A DNA stretch of 64,000 bases from Brucella cytisi (GTDB lineage: Bacteria > Pseudomonadota > Alphaproteobacteria > Rhizobiales > Rhizobiaceae), in assembly GCA_012103075.1 (NCBI GenBank), contig JAAVLQ010000001.1, forward strand, positions 1,302,001-1,366,000. The letters run 5' to 3'. The notes under the pieces are model-generated. The model was not told the DNA's origin, ran no database searches, and saw only the letters and a program-made list of their open reading frames with translations. Of the stretch, positions 10,921-21,100 are shown piece after piece; position 1 is the stretch's first letter; every line of letters starts with the position of its first letter. A program made the position numbers and the translations under genes.

Positions 10921-12042
10921 GCGTTGTCTCCAGTATTTCTAGCTGCCAGTTCAGTATTTTTCCATGCGGGCATCAGAACGCGGAAAGTCGTTCGCGAAGG
11001 ATGGCTGTCACATTCGATAATGCCACCATGATCGCCAATGATCTTCGCAACGAGTGCCAATCCCAGCCCCGAGCCATTGGTCTTCGTGGTCACGAACGGA
11101 TCGAACAAATGCGGCAGCATATCCTGCGGCACACCCGGACCATTATCATGCACACAGAATTCGAGAGGCAGCGCCACCCCTGTCCCGTGCGCCCGGCACC
11201 TGTAGACGAATGCCCGGACGATAAGCCGTAGACAGGACAATCTCGCCGCCCTCACGATCGCCTATGGCTTCCGAGGCATTCTTCAGGAGATTGAGAAAGA
11301 TCTGCACGAGCTGGTCACGATTGGCGAAAACCGGCGGGAGAGAAGGATCATAATCTTCCACAAAGCGGATCTTCCGTGCGAAACCGTTCTTCGCAATCGC
11401 CTTCACATGATCCAGAACCGCGTGAATGTTGACCGCAGAGCGCTCGATGGGGCGCTCGTCCGAGAAAACTTCCATGCGGTCAACCAGTGAAACAATCCGA
11501 TCCGTTTCGTCGGTAATGAGGCGCGCAAGCGCTCGATCTTCATCGCTGACAACCTGCTCCAGCAATTGTGCCGCACCGCGGATACCGGATAAAGGGTTTT
11601 TGATTTCATGGGCCAGCATCGAGGCAAGCCCGGTCACGGACCGCGCAGCACCTCGATGCGTCATCTGGCGGTCTATCTTTTCAGCCATCGTCTTTTCCTT
11701 GAAGAGGATGACCACAGCTCCCGGCAGCTCCGCTACAGGCGCTACGTAAACATCAACGATGCGCTCTGCCCCAAGACGCGGCGACGAGACATCGACGCGA
11801 TATTCGTTCACCGGCATCTGACTGGTGCGAACCTGATCGACGAGTGCCAGAAGCGGGCTGCCAAAGGGCAGAAAGGATTCCAGCCGGTTGCGCGCCAGAA
11901 TAGACGAGCCGGAACGAAAGAACTGTTCCGCGTCCAGATTGGCATAGGCGATATAATTCTCGGCGCTAACCATGATAACCGGTTGGCTGATCGCATCGAG
12001 TACAACTGACGGAATACCGTTCGTTTCGATTCTCTCGCGCAT
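10917..12042 (-). CDS. ntrB: Nitrogen regulation sensor histidine kinase NtrB, frameshifted
   Basis: Partner kinase of NtrC, controlled by PII in the family. Soluble: an N-terminal PAS domain (about residues 10-115), the H-box [20 protein letters not shown] with the phosphorylated His, then the N-box [10 protein letters not shown] and G-boxes DNGPGVP and [20 protein letters not shown]. One indel near 11185, between the N and G boxes, breaks the frame. The start codon ATG touches the dusB stop (one-base overlap), and the stop overlaps ntrC, so dusB-ntrB-ntrC is one transcript. Corrected length about 375 residues. Confidence 0.94.
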
Positions 12043-13089
12043 CAGGCAACCTCTTTGAGCGCGGTTTCAGGAACTTCGCGCATGAATATACGACGCAAGG
12101 CATCGATGACGGCTTTTCGGTCGGTCAGGGTCATGACTTCTGCTTTCTCGATTGGCGTACATGCAGCGCCAGCATGACGATCAAGATACCAGCCGAGATG
12201 TTTGCGCGAATGACGGATGCCCGTCGTACTTCCATAATGCTCAAGCATATCTTCGTAGTGCTTTATAATATAATCAAGAATTTCACTTCGTGACTGTGGG
12301 GCAAGATCGCTTCCAGCAATTGCCCCGGCCAGCCATGGCTGTCCATAAGAGGCACGCCCGACCATCACGGCATCCGCTCCGGAACGGCGTAAAATTTCCT
12401 CCGCATCACGTCGACACGCCACATCCCCGTTGGCAATCAGAGGAATTCTGATCGCGTCGCGGACTGCGTGAATTGCATCCCAGTCCGCTTTACCTTCATA
12501 GAACTGACAACGCGTGCGCCCATGGACAGTCACCATGGCAATACCGGCTCCTTCAGCGCGCCTTGCAAGTTCAGGCGCGTTGATGCTTTTCTCGTCCCAT
12601 CCCAGCCGCATCTTGAGTGTGACCGGAACGCGGACCGCATTAACCGTGGCCTCGACAAGGGTCATTGCGTGATCGAGATCGCGCATCAGCGCAGATCCCG
12701 AATAACCGCCCGTCACTTTCTTGGCCGGACACCCCATATTGATATCGATGATATCAGCGCCTTCACCTTCGGCGATCCCGCCGCCTCGCCCATCCAGTGT
12801 GCTTCTCGTCCCGCGAGCTGCACGACATGCGTTCAAGCCCTTCACCCGAAAGACGCAGAAGGCTTTCCTTGTGACGGTTACAGAGTTCGGCGCTGGCGAC
12901 CATTTCAGACACGACCACGCCAGCGCCAGCCTCTGCGGCACGCCTGCGGAATGGAAGGTCCGAAACGCCAGACATCGGCGCGAGGAAAACGCGATTGGCA
13001 AGGGCCACACCGCCAATGGTCAAAGGTTGATCGAGAAAACTCACCAATAAATGCCTATTTGATGTGCATAGTGCAATTAGCACATACAT
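12042..13089 (-). CDS. dusB: tRNA-dihydrouridine synthase B (NifR3), frameshifted
   Basis: FMN-dependent reduction of uridines in the tRNA D-loop. FMN site [11 protein letters not shown] near the N-terminus, catalytic cysteine in [21 protein letters not shown], then [14 protein letters not shown] and IANGDV. One indel near 12795 separates the N-terminal third. The family place ahead of ntrB explains the old name nifR3. The true start is unsure: the ATG at 13089 gives a longer leader than most homologues, and a TTG or GTG just before [11 protein letters not shown] (around 13044) may be used. Confidence 0.92.
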
Positions 13090-13208
13090 TAATCAGTCTC
13101 AATTTTCAACGCAAAGGAAAAGCGCGCGCAAAATCACGATAAATCAATTGCCGTCTGGCATTTATCTGCGCAAGGCATTATTCGGCTTGAAAAGGCAAAT
13201 TTGAACAA

Positions 13209-14428
13209 ATGCAACCTTTGGCAGAGGCGACAACCATTTCAAAGATAGCAGCAGTCATTGTGGCAGCTGGCCGCGGAGAGCGAGCCGGGCAGAGCATCGA
13301 AGGGCCGAAACAATACCGGCGCATCGGTGGCGAAGCCGTACTTGCCCGCACATTGCGTGCTTTTATCGACTGCCCGCTGGTTGATAGCATCGTTGTCGTC
13401 ATTCATCCTGACGACCATGTGCTTTACGAACGCGCCCTCCCGGAAAACTGCGACACCATTCTCGTCGTGAATGGCGGCGCTACCCGGCAGGAATCAACGC
13501 GCCTTGGTCTCCTCGCATTGCGAGATTATGCACCGCAATATGTCATGATCCATGATGGTGTGAGACCGTTTGTCAGTCAGGATTTACTGAAGCGTATCGT
13601 CGAAAATCTCGCGCCTGATGAAGGCGTTCTACCGGCTCTGGCAGTTTCGGACACTCTCAAACAGTCAGCCACAGACGGAACAGTAAAACGACGGTGCCTC
13701 GCGTTGGTCTTTTTGCTGCACAGACCCCCAAGCATTTCCCTATACGCCAATCCTTGATGCACATGAAAAGGCCTTCGCGATCAGTCGCTCTGATTTCACG
13801 GATGATGCTGCAATTGCCGAATGGCAAAGTATCGCTGTCCGCATCATCGAAGGATCGGCGGACAATACAAAGCTTACCGGGCAAAGGATATCGAAATGGC
13901 TGACAAACGCCTGCGGCAAGACCACGTCTCGTTTCCCGACATTCGTACTGGCAATGGCTATGACGTCCATTCCTTTGAACCCGGCGATCATGTGACGCTG
14001 TGCGGTGTGAAAATTCCCCACGAAGCGAAACTCAATGGCCACTCGGACGCCGATGTTGGACTTCATGCACTGACCGACGCCCTGCTTGCGACGCGAGGAG
14101 CGGGTGATATCGGCACGCATTTCCCCCTTCCGACCCACAATGGAAAGGCGCTGCGTCCCGCATCTTTATCGAACATGCTGCCAATATCGTGCGTGAAGCT
14201 GGCGGTCGTATCGCCAATGTCGACGTGACCTTTATCAGCGAAGCACCGAAGATCGGCCCACATCGTGCAGCAATGACGGAAGCTCTTTGCGACATGCTGG
14301 GAATTGCCGCCGATCGCGTTTCCATTAAAGCCACAACCAACGAAAAACTTGGCTTCGTCGGACGCCGTGAAGGTATCGCTGCCATTGCAACGGCAACCGT
14401 CATCTATCCCGGCGAGGTTCCCGAATGA
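13209..14428 (+). CDS. ispDF: Bifunctional IspD/IspF (MEP cytidylyltransferase / MECDP synthase), frameshifted
   Basis: Carries two non-consecutive steps of the non-mevalonate isoprenoid pathway. IspD half: nucleotide loop [14 protein letters not shown], then [10 protein letters not shown]. IspF half: [20 protein letters not shown] with the metal-binding D-x-[18 protein letters not shown], and the C-terminal [19 protein letters not shown]. The fusion is typical of alphaproteobacteria. Two frame changes, near 13692 and 14135. The stop overlaps the pncC start by four bases. Confidence 0.95.
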
Positions 14429-14916
14429 GCGCGCTCATCGCAGAAGACAAAGCTATTGCCGTGCTGGAAGCCTGCCGCAAGGCCGGTGTAATGATCGCAA
14501 TGGCCGAGTCTTGCACAGGCGGGCTTATAGCTGGATCTCTGACCGACATCGCCGGTTCGTCCGATGTCGTGGATCGCGGCTTCGTTACTTATTCCAACGA
14601 AGCGAAAGCCGAAATGATCGGTGTTCCGATGGAATTGATCAATCGCGTTGGCGCTGTCTCGAAAGAAGTGGCGCTTTCCATGGCTGAAGGGGCACTTTTT
14701 CGCTCCCGCGCCGGTGTAACGGTGGCGGTTACGGGCGTTGCGGGGGCGGGCGGCGGTTCCGATGAAAAACCTGTCGGTCTCGTGCACATCGCATCGGCGC
14801 GACAAGGCCACCCGCCCCTTCATCGCGAATACCATTTCGGTCCAAAAACCAGAGCCGAAATCCGACACGCGACGGTTCTCGCCGCACTGGACCTCGTTCT
14901 GGAAAACCTTCGATAG
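14425..14916 (+). CDS. pncC: Nicotinamide-nucleotide amidohydrolase PncC (CinA C-terminal domain protein)
   Basis: Stand-alone CinA C-domain (163 residues) that deamidates nicotinamide mononucleotide in characterised members. Motifs: [13 protein letters not shown] near the N-terminus, [15 protein letters not shown], then [21 protein letters not shown]. The usual motif is TG(I/V)AGPGGG; here Pro is Ala (GCG near 14750), either a real variant or an error. The frame is intact. Coupled to ispDF by a four-base overlap. Confidence 0.9.
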   Translation: MSALIAEDKAIAVLEACRKAGVMIAMAESCTGGLIAGSLTDIAGSSDVVDRGFVTYSNEAKAEMIGVPMELINRVGAVSKEVALSMAEGALFRSRAGVTVAVTGVAGAGGGSDEKPVGLVHIASARQGHPPLHREYHFGPKTRAEIRHATVLAALDLVLENLR

Positions 14917-14977
14917 TCTGAAGCATATACTTTTATTCGTCGTGCCCTATCCTTGTCTTTGATCAGACAAGGAGAAG

Positions 14978-15725
14978 ATGGCGATGCGTTTCGATGGTAA
15001 GGTGGCAATCGTTACAGGTGGGGCAAGTGGCATCGGCGAAGCGACTGTTCGGGCTTTTATTCGCGAGGGAGCGAATGTCGTTATCGCGGATTATTCGGAG
15101 CATGGCCAGCAACTGGCCAACGAGCTTGCAGGCGGCACCGAACGGGCAATATTCGTCAAAACCGATGTAACCGATACGAAAGCCGTGCAGGCGTTAATTG
15201 CAAAAACCGTCGAAACCTATGGTCGCCTCGACATCATGTTCGCCAACGCAGGCATCGCTGCAGATGGCCCGATAGATGAGCTGGATGAAACTGCATGGCA
15301 GAAAACCATCGATATTAACCTCACCGGCGTCTATCTTTTGCGATAAATACGCTATCGATCAAATGCGCTCGCAAGGCGGCGGAGTGATCGTAAACTGCGG
15401 CTCAATTCACAGTCATGTCGGCAAATCAGGCGTGACCGCTTATGCAGCAGCAAAGGGCGGCGTAAAACTGCTGACACAGACACTTGCCATTGAATACGGC
15501 GCGCAGAACATCCGGGTGAACGCGGTTTGTCCCGGCTATATCGATACGCCGCTTCTCAAGGATATACCCGACGACAAGAAACGGGCTCTAGTAGCCCTGC
15601 ATCCTATAGGTCGTCTCGGTCGCGCCGAAGAAGTAGCCAGCGTCGTGCTTTTTCTGGCAAGCGACGAATCTTCCTTCGTCACGGGAGCATCCATATTGGT
15701 CGATGGCGGCTATACGGCGCAGTAA
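14978..15725 (+). CDS. Short-chain dehydrogenase/reductase, frameshifted
   Basis: Classical SDR oxidoreductase, NAD(P)-binding, substrate unknown. Cofactor motif TGGASGIGEATV near residue 13, NAGIA, then the catalytic Ser in NCGSIHSHVG and Tyr-x-x-x-Lys in AYAAAKGG, followed by NAVCPGYIDTPLL and the C-terminal SFVTGASILVDGGY. The acidic residue at the end of the second strand (VVIADYSEH) suggests NAD over NADP. One indel near 15342 (after TGVYLL) breaks it. RBS AAGGAGAAG lies before the ATG. Ends at a shared terminator with ratA. Confidence 0.9.
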
Positions 15726-15727
15726 AA

Positions 15728-15766
15728 GCACATCCTGAAAAGTGTGAAACGGTTTTCAGGATGTGC
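15728..15766. repeat. Intergenic palindrome, GCACATCCTGAAAA type
   Basis: Near-perfect inverted repeat: GCACATCCTGAAAA and its complement TTTTCAGGATGTGC around a GTGTGAAACGG centre. It resembles the palindrome at 55533-55580 (core gaaaaGTG(t/g)gAAAc(c)GGtttTC), so both belong to a dispersed family. Confidence 0.75.
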
Positions 15767-15783
15767 GTGAAAAGAAAAATTAG

Positions 15784-15806
15784 AGCCCCGGATAACCGGG
15801 GCTTTT
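15784..15806. terminator. Bidirectional terminator between the SDR gene and ratA
   Basis: Perfect eight-base stem AGCCCCGG/CCGGGGCT with ATAA loop, T-run after it on plus and A-rich stretch (AAAAGAAAAATT) before it, which is a T-run for the minus strand. The two flanking genes converge on it. Confidence 0.9.
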
Positions 15807-15807
15807 C

Positions 15808-16263
15808 TCAGGTTAGTCCGTATATCTGGTCGGCCCGCTTCTCAAACGCTTCGGAAAATTTTTTGAAAGCGAGATCGAACATCGTTCCCATGAGAAGACC
15901 GAGGGTACGGCTCTTGAACTCATAATCGATGAAAAATTCGACATCGCACTCACTTCCGTCTCCCACCGGCTTGAAGGTCCAGCGGTTGTCGAGATAGCGA
16001 AACGGCCCGTCGAGATATTTTACATCAATGACGTTTTCCTCGGGCTTCAGCAGCACCTGACTGGTGAATGTCTCACGGATAAGCTTGTAACCAACTGTCA
16101 TGTCGGCAATGAGAAGAGACTTCCCGTCACGCTCCTTGCGGGAGCGAACAGACAAGGCCTCGCACATTGGCAGAAACTGCGGATATTTCTCGACATCCGC
16201 AACGAGACCGAACATTTGCTCTGCCCGGTGATGTACCCGCCTGACGGTTGTAAACTGCGGCAT
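15808..16263 (-). CDS. ratA: RatA/COQ10 START-domain protein
   Basis: Coenzyme Q-binding protein of the COQ10/RatA family (151 residues, intact): START-like fold beginning RVHHRAEQMFGLVADVEKYPQFLP, with EFFIDYEFKSRTLGLLMG near the C-terminus. In alphaproteobacteria these proteins probably chaperone ubiquinone; the E. coli member was reported to inhibit ribosome association. It lies eight bases after lipA, in the same direction, an arrangement common in Rhizobiales. The toxin label is not supported by context. Confidence 0.88.
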   Translation of the reverse strand: MPQFTTVRRVHHRAEQMFGLVADVEKYPQFLPMCEALSVRSRKERDGKSLLIADMTVGYKLIRETFTSQVLLKPEENVIDVKYLDGPFRYLDNRWTFKPVGDGSECDVEFFIDYEFKSRTLGLLMGTMFDLAFKKFSEAFEKRADQIYGLT

Positions 16264-16271
16264 TTCCTGTC

Positions 16272-17237
16272 TTAGGCCCGTGCAGCGATCTGCGCCTCAC
16301 GCGCGGCTCTCAGCTTCGCGAAATCGTCGCCAGCGTGATGCGATGAACGCGTCAGCGGACTGGATGCAACCAGCAGGAAGCCCTTCGTCCGACCAATCGT
16401 CTCGAACGACTTGAATTCGTCGGGTGTCACGAAGCGAATGACAGGATGATGCTTGCGGGTCGGCTGGAGATATTGGCCGATGGTCATAAAATCCACATCA
16501 GCCGAACGCAGATCGTCCATCAACTGAAGGATTTCGTTCCGCTCTTCGCCAAGACCGACCATGATACCAGATTTGGTGAAAATGGTTGGGTCCAGTTCCT
16601 TGACGCGCTGCAGCAGACGGATCGAATGGAAATAACGCGCGCCGGGACGAACCTTCAGATAACGCGACGGCACAGTTTCCAGATTGTGGTTGAACACGTC
16701 GGGACGGGCTTTGACCACGACTTCAAGAGCACCTTCCTTGCGCAGGAAATCCGGCGTCAGGATTTCAATCGTGGTAGCAGGAGTAGCTTCGCGGATCGCC
16801 TGAATGACCTCAGCAAAATGCTGCGCACCACCATCGGCAAGATCGTCGCGATCCACCGATGTAATAACCACATGCGTCAAGCCCATCTGCTTGACCGCCT
16901 TGGCCACATTCTCTGGTTCGTTAGGATCGAGCGCAGTCGGGATACCGGTCGAGACGTTACAGAAAGCACAGGCACGCGTGCAGATCTCGCCCATAATCAT
17001 GAAGGTCGCGTGCTTCTTTTCCCAGCACTCGCCGATGTTCGGACAACCTGCCTCTTCGCAAACCGTGACCAGCTTGTTTGAGCGAACGATATCGCGCGTT
17101 TCGCTGTAGCCGCGTGAGACAGGAGCCTTGACACGAATCCACTCGGGCTTCTTCAGGACAACATTGTCCGGACGATGCGCCTTCTCGGGATGCCGCTCAC
17201 GCTTGCCTTGGTTCACCAGATCGAGAACTGTAACCAT
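16272..17237 (-). CDS. lipA: Lipoyl synthase
   Basis: Radical SAM enzyme that inserts two sulfurs into octanoyl groups to make lipoate. The frame is intact (321 residues). It has the auxiliary cluster motif [13 protein letters not shown] and the radical SAM CxxxCxxC in [10 protein letters not shown], plus the C-terminal [12 protein letters not shown] carrying the conserved serine ligand. It completes the local set: the pyruvate dehydrogenase E2 and E1-beta encoded just upstream carry the lipoyl domains it modifies. Confidence 0.97.
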   Translation of the reverse strand: MVTVLDLVNQGKRERHPEKAHRPDNVVLKKPEWIRVKAPVSRGYSETRDIVRSNKLVTVCEEAGCPNIGECWEKKHATFMIMGEICTRACAFCNVSTGIPTALDPNEPENVAKAVKQMGLTHVVITSVDRDDLADGGAQHFAEVIQAIREATPATTIEILTPDFLRKEGALEVVVKARPDVFNHNLETVPSRYLKVRPGARYFHSIRLLQRVKELDPTIFTKSGIMVGLGEERNEILQLMDDLRSADVDFMTIGQYLQPTRKHHPVIRFVTPDEFKSFETIGRTKGFLLVASSPLTRSSHHAGDDFAKLRAAREAQIAARA

Positions 17238-17348
17238 GCTTTTTCCTGCCTTATCCGAAGCATTTTCATGAATGGACCTGAAATGCTCCCAAATTCGGTT
17301 CGGTCCTAATCCCTGCCCTCAACCCTGTCAACTTGAGCGATTTGCTAC

Positions 17349-17611
17349 TCATCGCCGCGCCGCCAGTCCAAGAGCCCGGAAAACTAATGCCCATATCAGG
17401 CCAAATACCAAGCCTGCAGCGCCGAGCGCCAATGTGAGCACCCAGACACCATACCAACCGGTTATGGCCCTCCGTTGACCGATATGGTGTTGCCGCCAAG
17501 AACACTCAAGGTGCCGGCTGCAAACCCCAGCACCAGTCCTCCAACAGTACACCACTTAATGATCGGCCGGGCGGCACGCCGCCATGGCCCTCCGTTCTCG
17601 ATCAGCGGAAT
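17349..17611 (-). CDS. Small two-helix membrane protein between lpdA and lipA, frameshifted
   Basis: Two hydrophobic segments, VGGLVLGFAAGTLSVLGG and WVLTLALGAAGLVFGLIWALVF, joined by a short loop; the frame changes between them near 17480, where GTCAACGGAGGGCC meets GGGCCATAACCGG. The C-terminus RALGLAARR is basic. No ATG is visible in frame: the coding sense begins about ATTCCGCTGATCGAGAAC (17611), behind a GGAGGG ribosome-binding site, so either an ATT start is used or the start codon is misread. Function unknown; conserved position in this operon in relatives. Confidence 0.55.
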
Positions 17612-17626
17612 GAGCGTCCCTCCGTA

Positions 17627-19091
17627 TTATGCGTTCAGCACACGACCATACGCATCCAGAACGCTTTCCTTCATCATCTCGGAAAGGGTCGGGTGCGGGA
17701 AGACCGAATGCATCAGCTCTTCCTCAGTCGTTTCAAGGTTCATGGCGATCACGAAACCCCGGATGAGTTCAGTCACTTCCGCACCGACCATATGGGCACC
17801 AAGCAGCTGTCCCGTCTTCTTGTCGAAGATGGTCTTAACCAGCCCCTGATCTTCACCGAGCGCAATCGCCTTGCCATTTGCGGCAAACGAATAGCGACCA
17901 ACGCGGATATCGTAGCCCTTTTCCTTGGCTTTTGCTTCGGTCAGACCAACGGAAGCGACCTGCGGGTTACAGTAGGTGCAGCCCGGAATCATGTTCTTGT
18001 CGAGCGGATGAACGTTCGGAAGGCCTGCAATCTTCTCGATACAGATAACACCCTCATGCTCGGCCTTGTGCGCAAGCATTGGCGGACCAGCAACGTCGCC
18101 GATAGCATAGATGCCAGCAACATTGGTCTTGCCATATCCATCAATGACGACGCATCCACGGTCTGTTTTCACACCGAGTGCTTCAAGGCCAAGATTTTCG
18201 ATATTACCCTGAACGCCAACTGCCGAGATCATACGGTCCACGGTCAACGACTGCGTCTTGCCGTCCTTGGTCTCGATATGGGCGGTCACATTATTTGCAA
18301 CCTTCTCGACCTTGGTAACCTTGGCATCGGTAATGATCTTCAGGCCACGCTTTTCAAGCTGTTTGCGCGCGAGTGCGGAAATCTCCGCATCTTCAACCGG
18401 CATGATCTGCGGCATCAATTCCACGACCGTCACGTCAACGCCCATGTCATTGTAGAAAGAGGCAAACTCGATACCAATCGCACCCGACCCCATAACCAGC
18501 ATGGACTTTGGCAGTTCCTGTGGAACCATTGCTTCGAAATAGGTCCAGATCAGCTTGCCATCCGGCTCAATGCCCGGCAAAGAACGCGGACGTGCGCCAG
18601 TGGCGACGATAACGTGCTTCGCCTTGTAGGTGCCCTCGCCCAGAACGCCCTTCGGAACAGGGTTCTGCGGTTGCATCGGCTGCTTTGACGACTTGCCGAC
18701 CGAAATCTCAACCGGATTGTTGCCCGAAGCAGCCTTTACAAGCTTTTGCCTCGCCCCAGATCACGTCGATCTTGTTCTTCTTCATCAGGAAGCCGACGCC
18801 GCCGTTAAGACGTGCGGACACACCGCGCGACCGCTGTACCACAGCCGTCACATCAGGTGTGATCGTTCCTTCCAGCTTCAGGCCGTAATCCTTGGCGTGT
18901 TCGCCAAAATGCAGGATTTCAGCCGAGCGCAAAAGCGCCTTGGTCGGAATACAGCCCCAGTTGAGGCAAATGCCACCCAGATGTTCACGCTCAACGATAG
19001 CCGTCTTCAGGCCAAGCTGCGCAGCGCGGATTGCGGTAACATAACCACCCGGGCCCGAGCCGATAACAATAACGTCGTAAATGTCGGCCAT
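17627..19091 (-). CDS. lpdA: Dihydrolipoyl dehydrogenase (E3), frameshifted
   Basis: Reoxidises dihydrolipoamide in the pyruvate dehydrogenase complex. FAD site GSGPGGYVTAIRAAQLGL, redox-active disulfide in GGICLNWGCIPTK, NAD site VMGSGAIGIEFASF, second FAD site GIYAIGDVAGPPMLAHKA, and the C-terminal catalytic HPTLSE. An extra A near 18748 (GCAAAAGCTT) breaks the frame after the N-terminal quarter. Corrected length about 487 residues. Together with pdhA, pdhB and pdhC it forms the complete complex locus. Confidence 0.96.
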
Positions 19092-19107
19092 ATTGTCCTG
19101 CCTTTGC

Positions 19108-19695
19108 TCAGTTCACTTCTCGGGTGAGCAGCACCCAGTCGTGTCTTTTGTCCTGCCCAATGCGTTCTATCGCTTCGAGCCGCTCAATTTCCTTGAAACC
19201 ATGGGCGCCGTAAAGGGAAAGCGCCACATCGTTGTGGCTTTCGGTTATCAGGCTGATTGCCGGATTACCGTTCCGGTACGCTAGGTCGATCTCGTTGGCG
19301 ACGAGTGCACGGCCAATACCTTTGCCGCGAAACTCCCGATAAACGCCAACACTATCTATAAAACGGTTGCCAATGACCTTGCGCTGCATCGCGATCAGCT
19401 GATCCGTAACCGGATGTTTTTCAGGCAGATCGTTGAAACTTTCGTCCACAGTAAAGCCGATAGAAAGCCCAGCAATATCGCCGGCCCATTCGGCTATGGT
19501 CGCGCTCTGCCAGCCTTCGCTCCCGTCAGCGCGCATATACTGCCGACCGCGTTCCATGGCCGTTTCGGTTCGCCCGTCAAGAACGGCCCCGTACCAGAGC
19601 CAAGATGCAAAACCGTGCGAAGAGATATCGACAAGAATAGCGATCTCTGCGGCTTCACGGCGTTCAGCCGGGCGTAGGTTCGGTTGTCCAGCCAT
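19108..19695 (-). CDS. GNAT family N-acetyltransferase
   Basis: Intact 195-residue GNAT protein. Acetyl-CoA binding motif A is VYREFRGKGIGRALV, followed by NPAISLITESHNDVALSLYGAHGFKEIE, the usual motif B. Substrate unknown. It sits inside the pyruvate dehydrogenase operon between pdhC and lpdA, with gaps of 54 and 16 bases, so it is cotranscribed with acetyl-CoA-producing genes. Whether this has a functional meaning cannot be read from sequence. Confidence 0.88.
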   Translation of the reverse strand: MAGQPNLRPAERREAAEIAILVDISSHGFASWLWYGAVLDGRTETAMERGRQYMRADGSEGWQSATIAEWAGDIAGLSIGFTVDESFNDLPEKHPVTDQLIAMQRKVIGNRFIDSVGVYREFRGKGIGRALVANEIDLAYRNGNPAISLITESHNDVALSLYGAHGFKEIERLEAIERIGQDKRHDWVLLTREVN

Positions 19696-19749
19696 TCAAA
19701 ACCTCAGGCGTCGAGTTCAGCAGAACGCGACGCCCTTGAAGTTGATCAA

Positions 19750-21085
19750 TCAGACCAGCATACCCATCGGGTTTTCGATGTGACGCTTGAAGGCCTGTGC
19801 AAGTTCAGCAGCCAACGCGCCGTCGACGGCACGGTGATCGGTTGAAAGGGTTACAGACATAACGGTCGCAACCTTGATTTCACCGTTCCTAACCACTGCA
19901 CGCTGTTCACCTGCGCCGATTGCGAAAATGGTCGCATGCGGCGGATTGATGATCGCGGCAAAGTCCTTCACGCCAAACATGCCAAGGTTGGACACGGAGG
20001 TCGAACCGCCCTGATATTCTTCAGGCTTCAGCTTGCGATCACGCGCACGCGCTTGGCAAGGTCCTTCATCTCATTGGAGATAGCGGACAGCGTCTTCGAG
20101 TCCGACTGACGCACGATTGGTGTAATCAGACCGCCCGGAATGGAGACTGCAACGCCGACATCAGCACGCTTGTGCTTAACCATACCGCCTTCAGTCCGGA
20201 GACATTGGCTTCAGGAATGTCACGCAGTGCAAGAGCAACAGCCTTGATCACCAGATCGTTGACAGAAAGCTTGTAGGCCGGAACCTCACCCTTTTCAGTC
20301 TTGATCATCGGTGCAGCTGCATTGATCTGCGAACGCAGAGCCAGAAGTGCATCCAGTTCGCAATCAATCGTCAGATAGAAATGCGGAACAGTCTGCTTCG
20401 ATTCCACCAGACGGCGGGCAATGGTTTTGCGCATACCATCGTGAGGAACGATCTCGTAGGTGCCTTCCTCAAAGAGCTTGAGAACGGTTTCATCCGACAT
20501 CGGCTTCGGTGCGGCAGCAGCGGCGGCTTCCGCCTTCGGCGCAGCAGCCTTGGCACCACCGGAAGCCAGAGCAGCTTCCACATCGCGCTGAACGACACGG
20601 CCGTGCGGACCGGTACCCTTCACAGCGGCGATATCGACACCGGATTCCTTGGCGATACGGCGTGCAAGCGGTGACGCAAACACGCGGTCACCCTTATTCG
20701 CAGCTGCGGGCCGCTCTGCCTTGGCTGGTGCAGGCACCGCTGCAGGAGCTGCGGCTGGCTTCGGCTCTTCCTTGGGAGCCTCGACCTTTGCTTCTGTCTT
20801 CGGAGCAGAAGTCGCGCCCTTTGCTGCAGCCGCCACGTCCTCGCCTTCTTCGGCGAGGATAGCGATCAGCGCATTGACCTTGACGCCTTCGGAGCCAGCG
20901 GGAACCACGAGCTTGGCAATCGTGCCTTCGTCTACAGCTTCCACTTCCATCGTGGCCTTGTCGGTCTCGATTTCAGCAATAACATCGCCGGGAGCGATCT
21001 TGTCGCCTTCCTTGACCAGCCATTTCGACAAGTTGCCTTCTTCCATCGTCGGAGAAAGCGCTGGCATGGTGATATTGATCGGCAT
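19750..21085 (-). CDS. pdhC: Pyruvate dehydrogenase E2, dihydrolipoamide acetyltransferase, frameshifted
   Basis: Core of the pyruvate dehydrogenase complex. One lipoyl domain (residues 1-80; lipoylated Lys in [17 protein letters not shown]), an alanine/proline-rich linker, the peripheral subunit-binding domain ([20 protein letters not shown]), and the catalytic domain ending with the active-site motif [19 protein letters not shown]. Two indels, near 20198 (after DIPEANVS) and near 20045 (in [14 protein letters not shown]). Corrected length about 446 residues. Follows pdhB by 16 bases. Confidence 0.96.
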
Positions 21086-21100
21086 GTCCAGACCCTTTCG

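Noticed and set aside
15808..16263. RatA as part of a toxin-antitoxin system
   Set aside because: The toxin name comes from E. coli, where it pairs with RatB; no RatB-like gene is next to it here. A ubiquinone-binding role suits the family in alphaproteobacteria better.
17693..18688. Long plus-strand open frame opposite lpdA
   Set aside because: Antisense shadow of a strongly conserved gene, no domain likeness.
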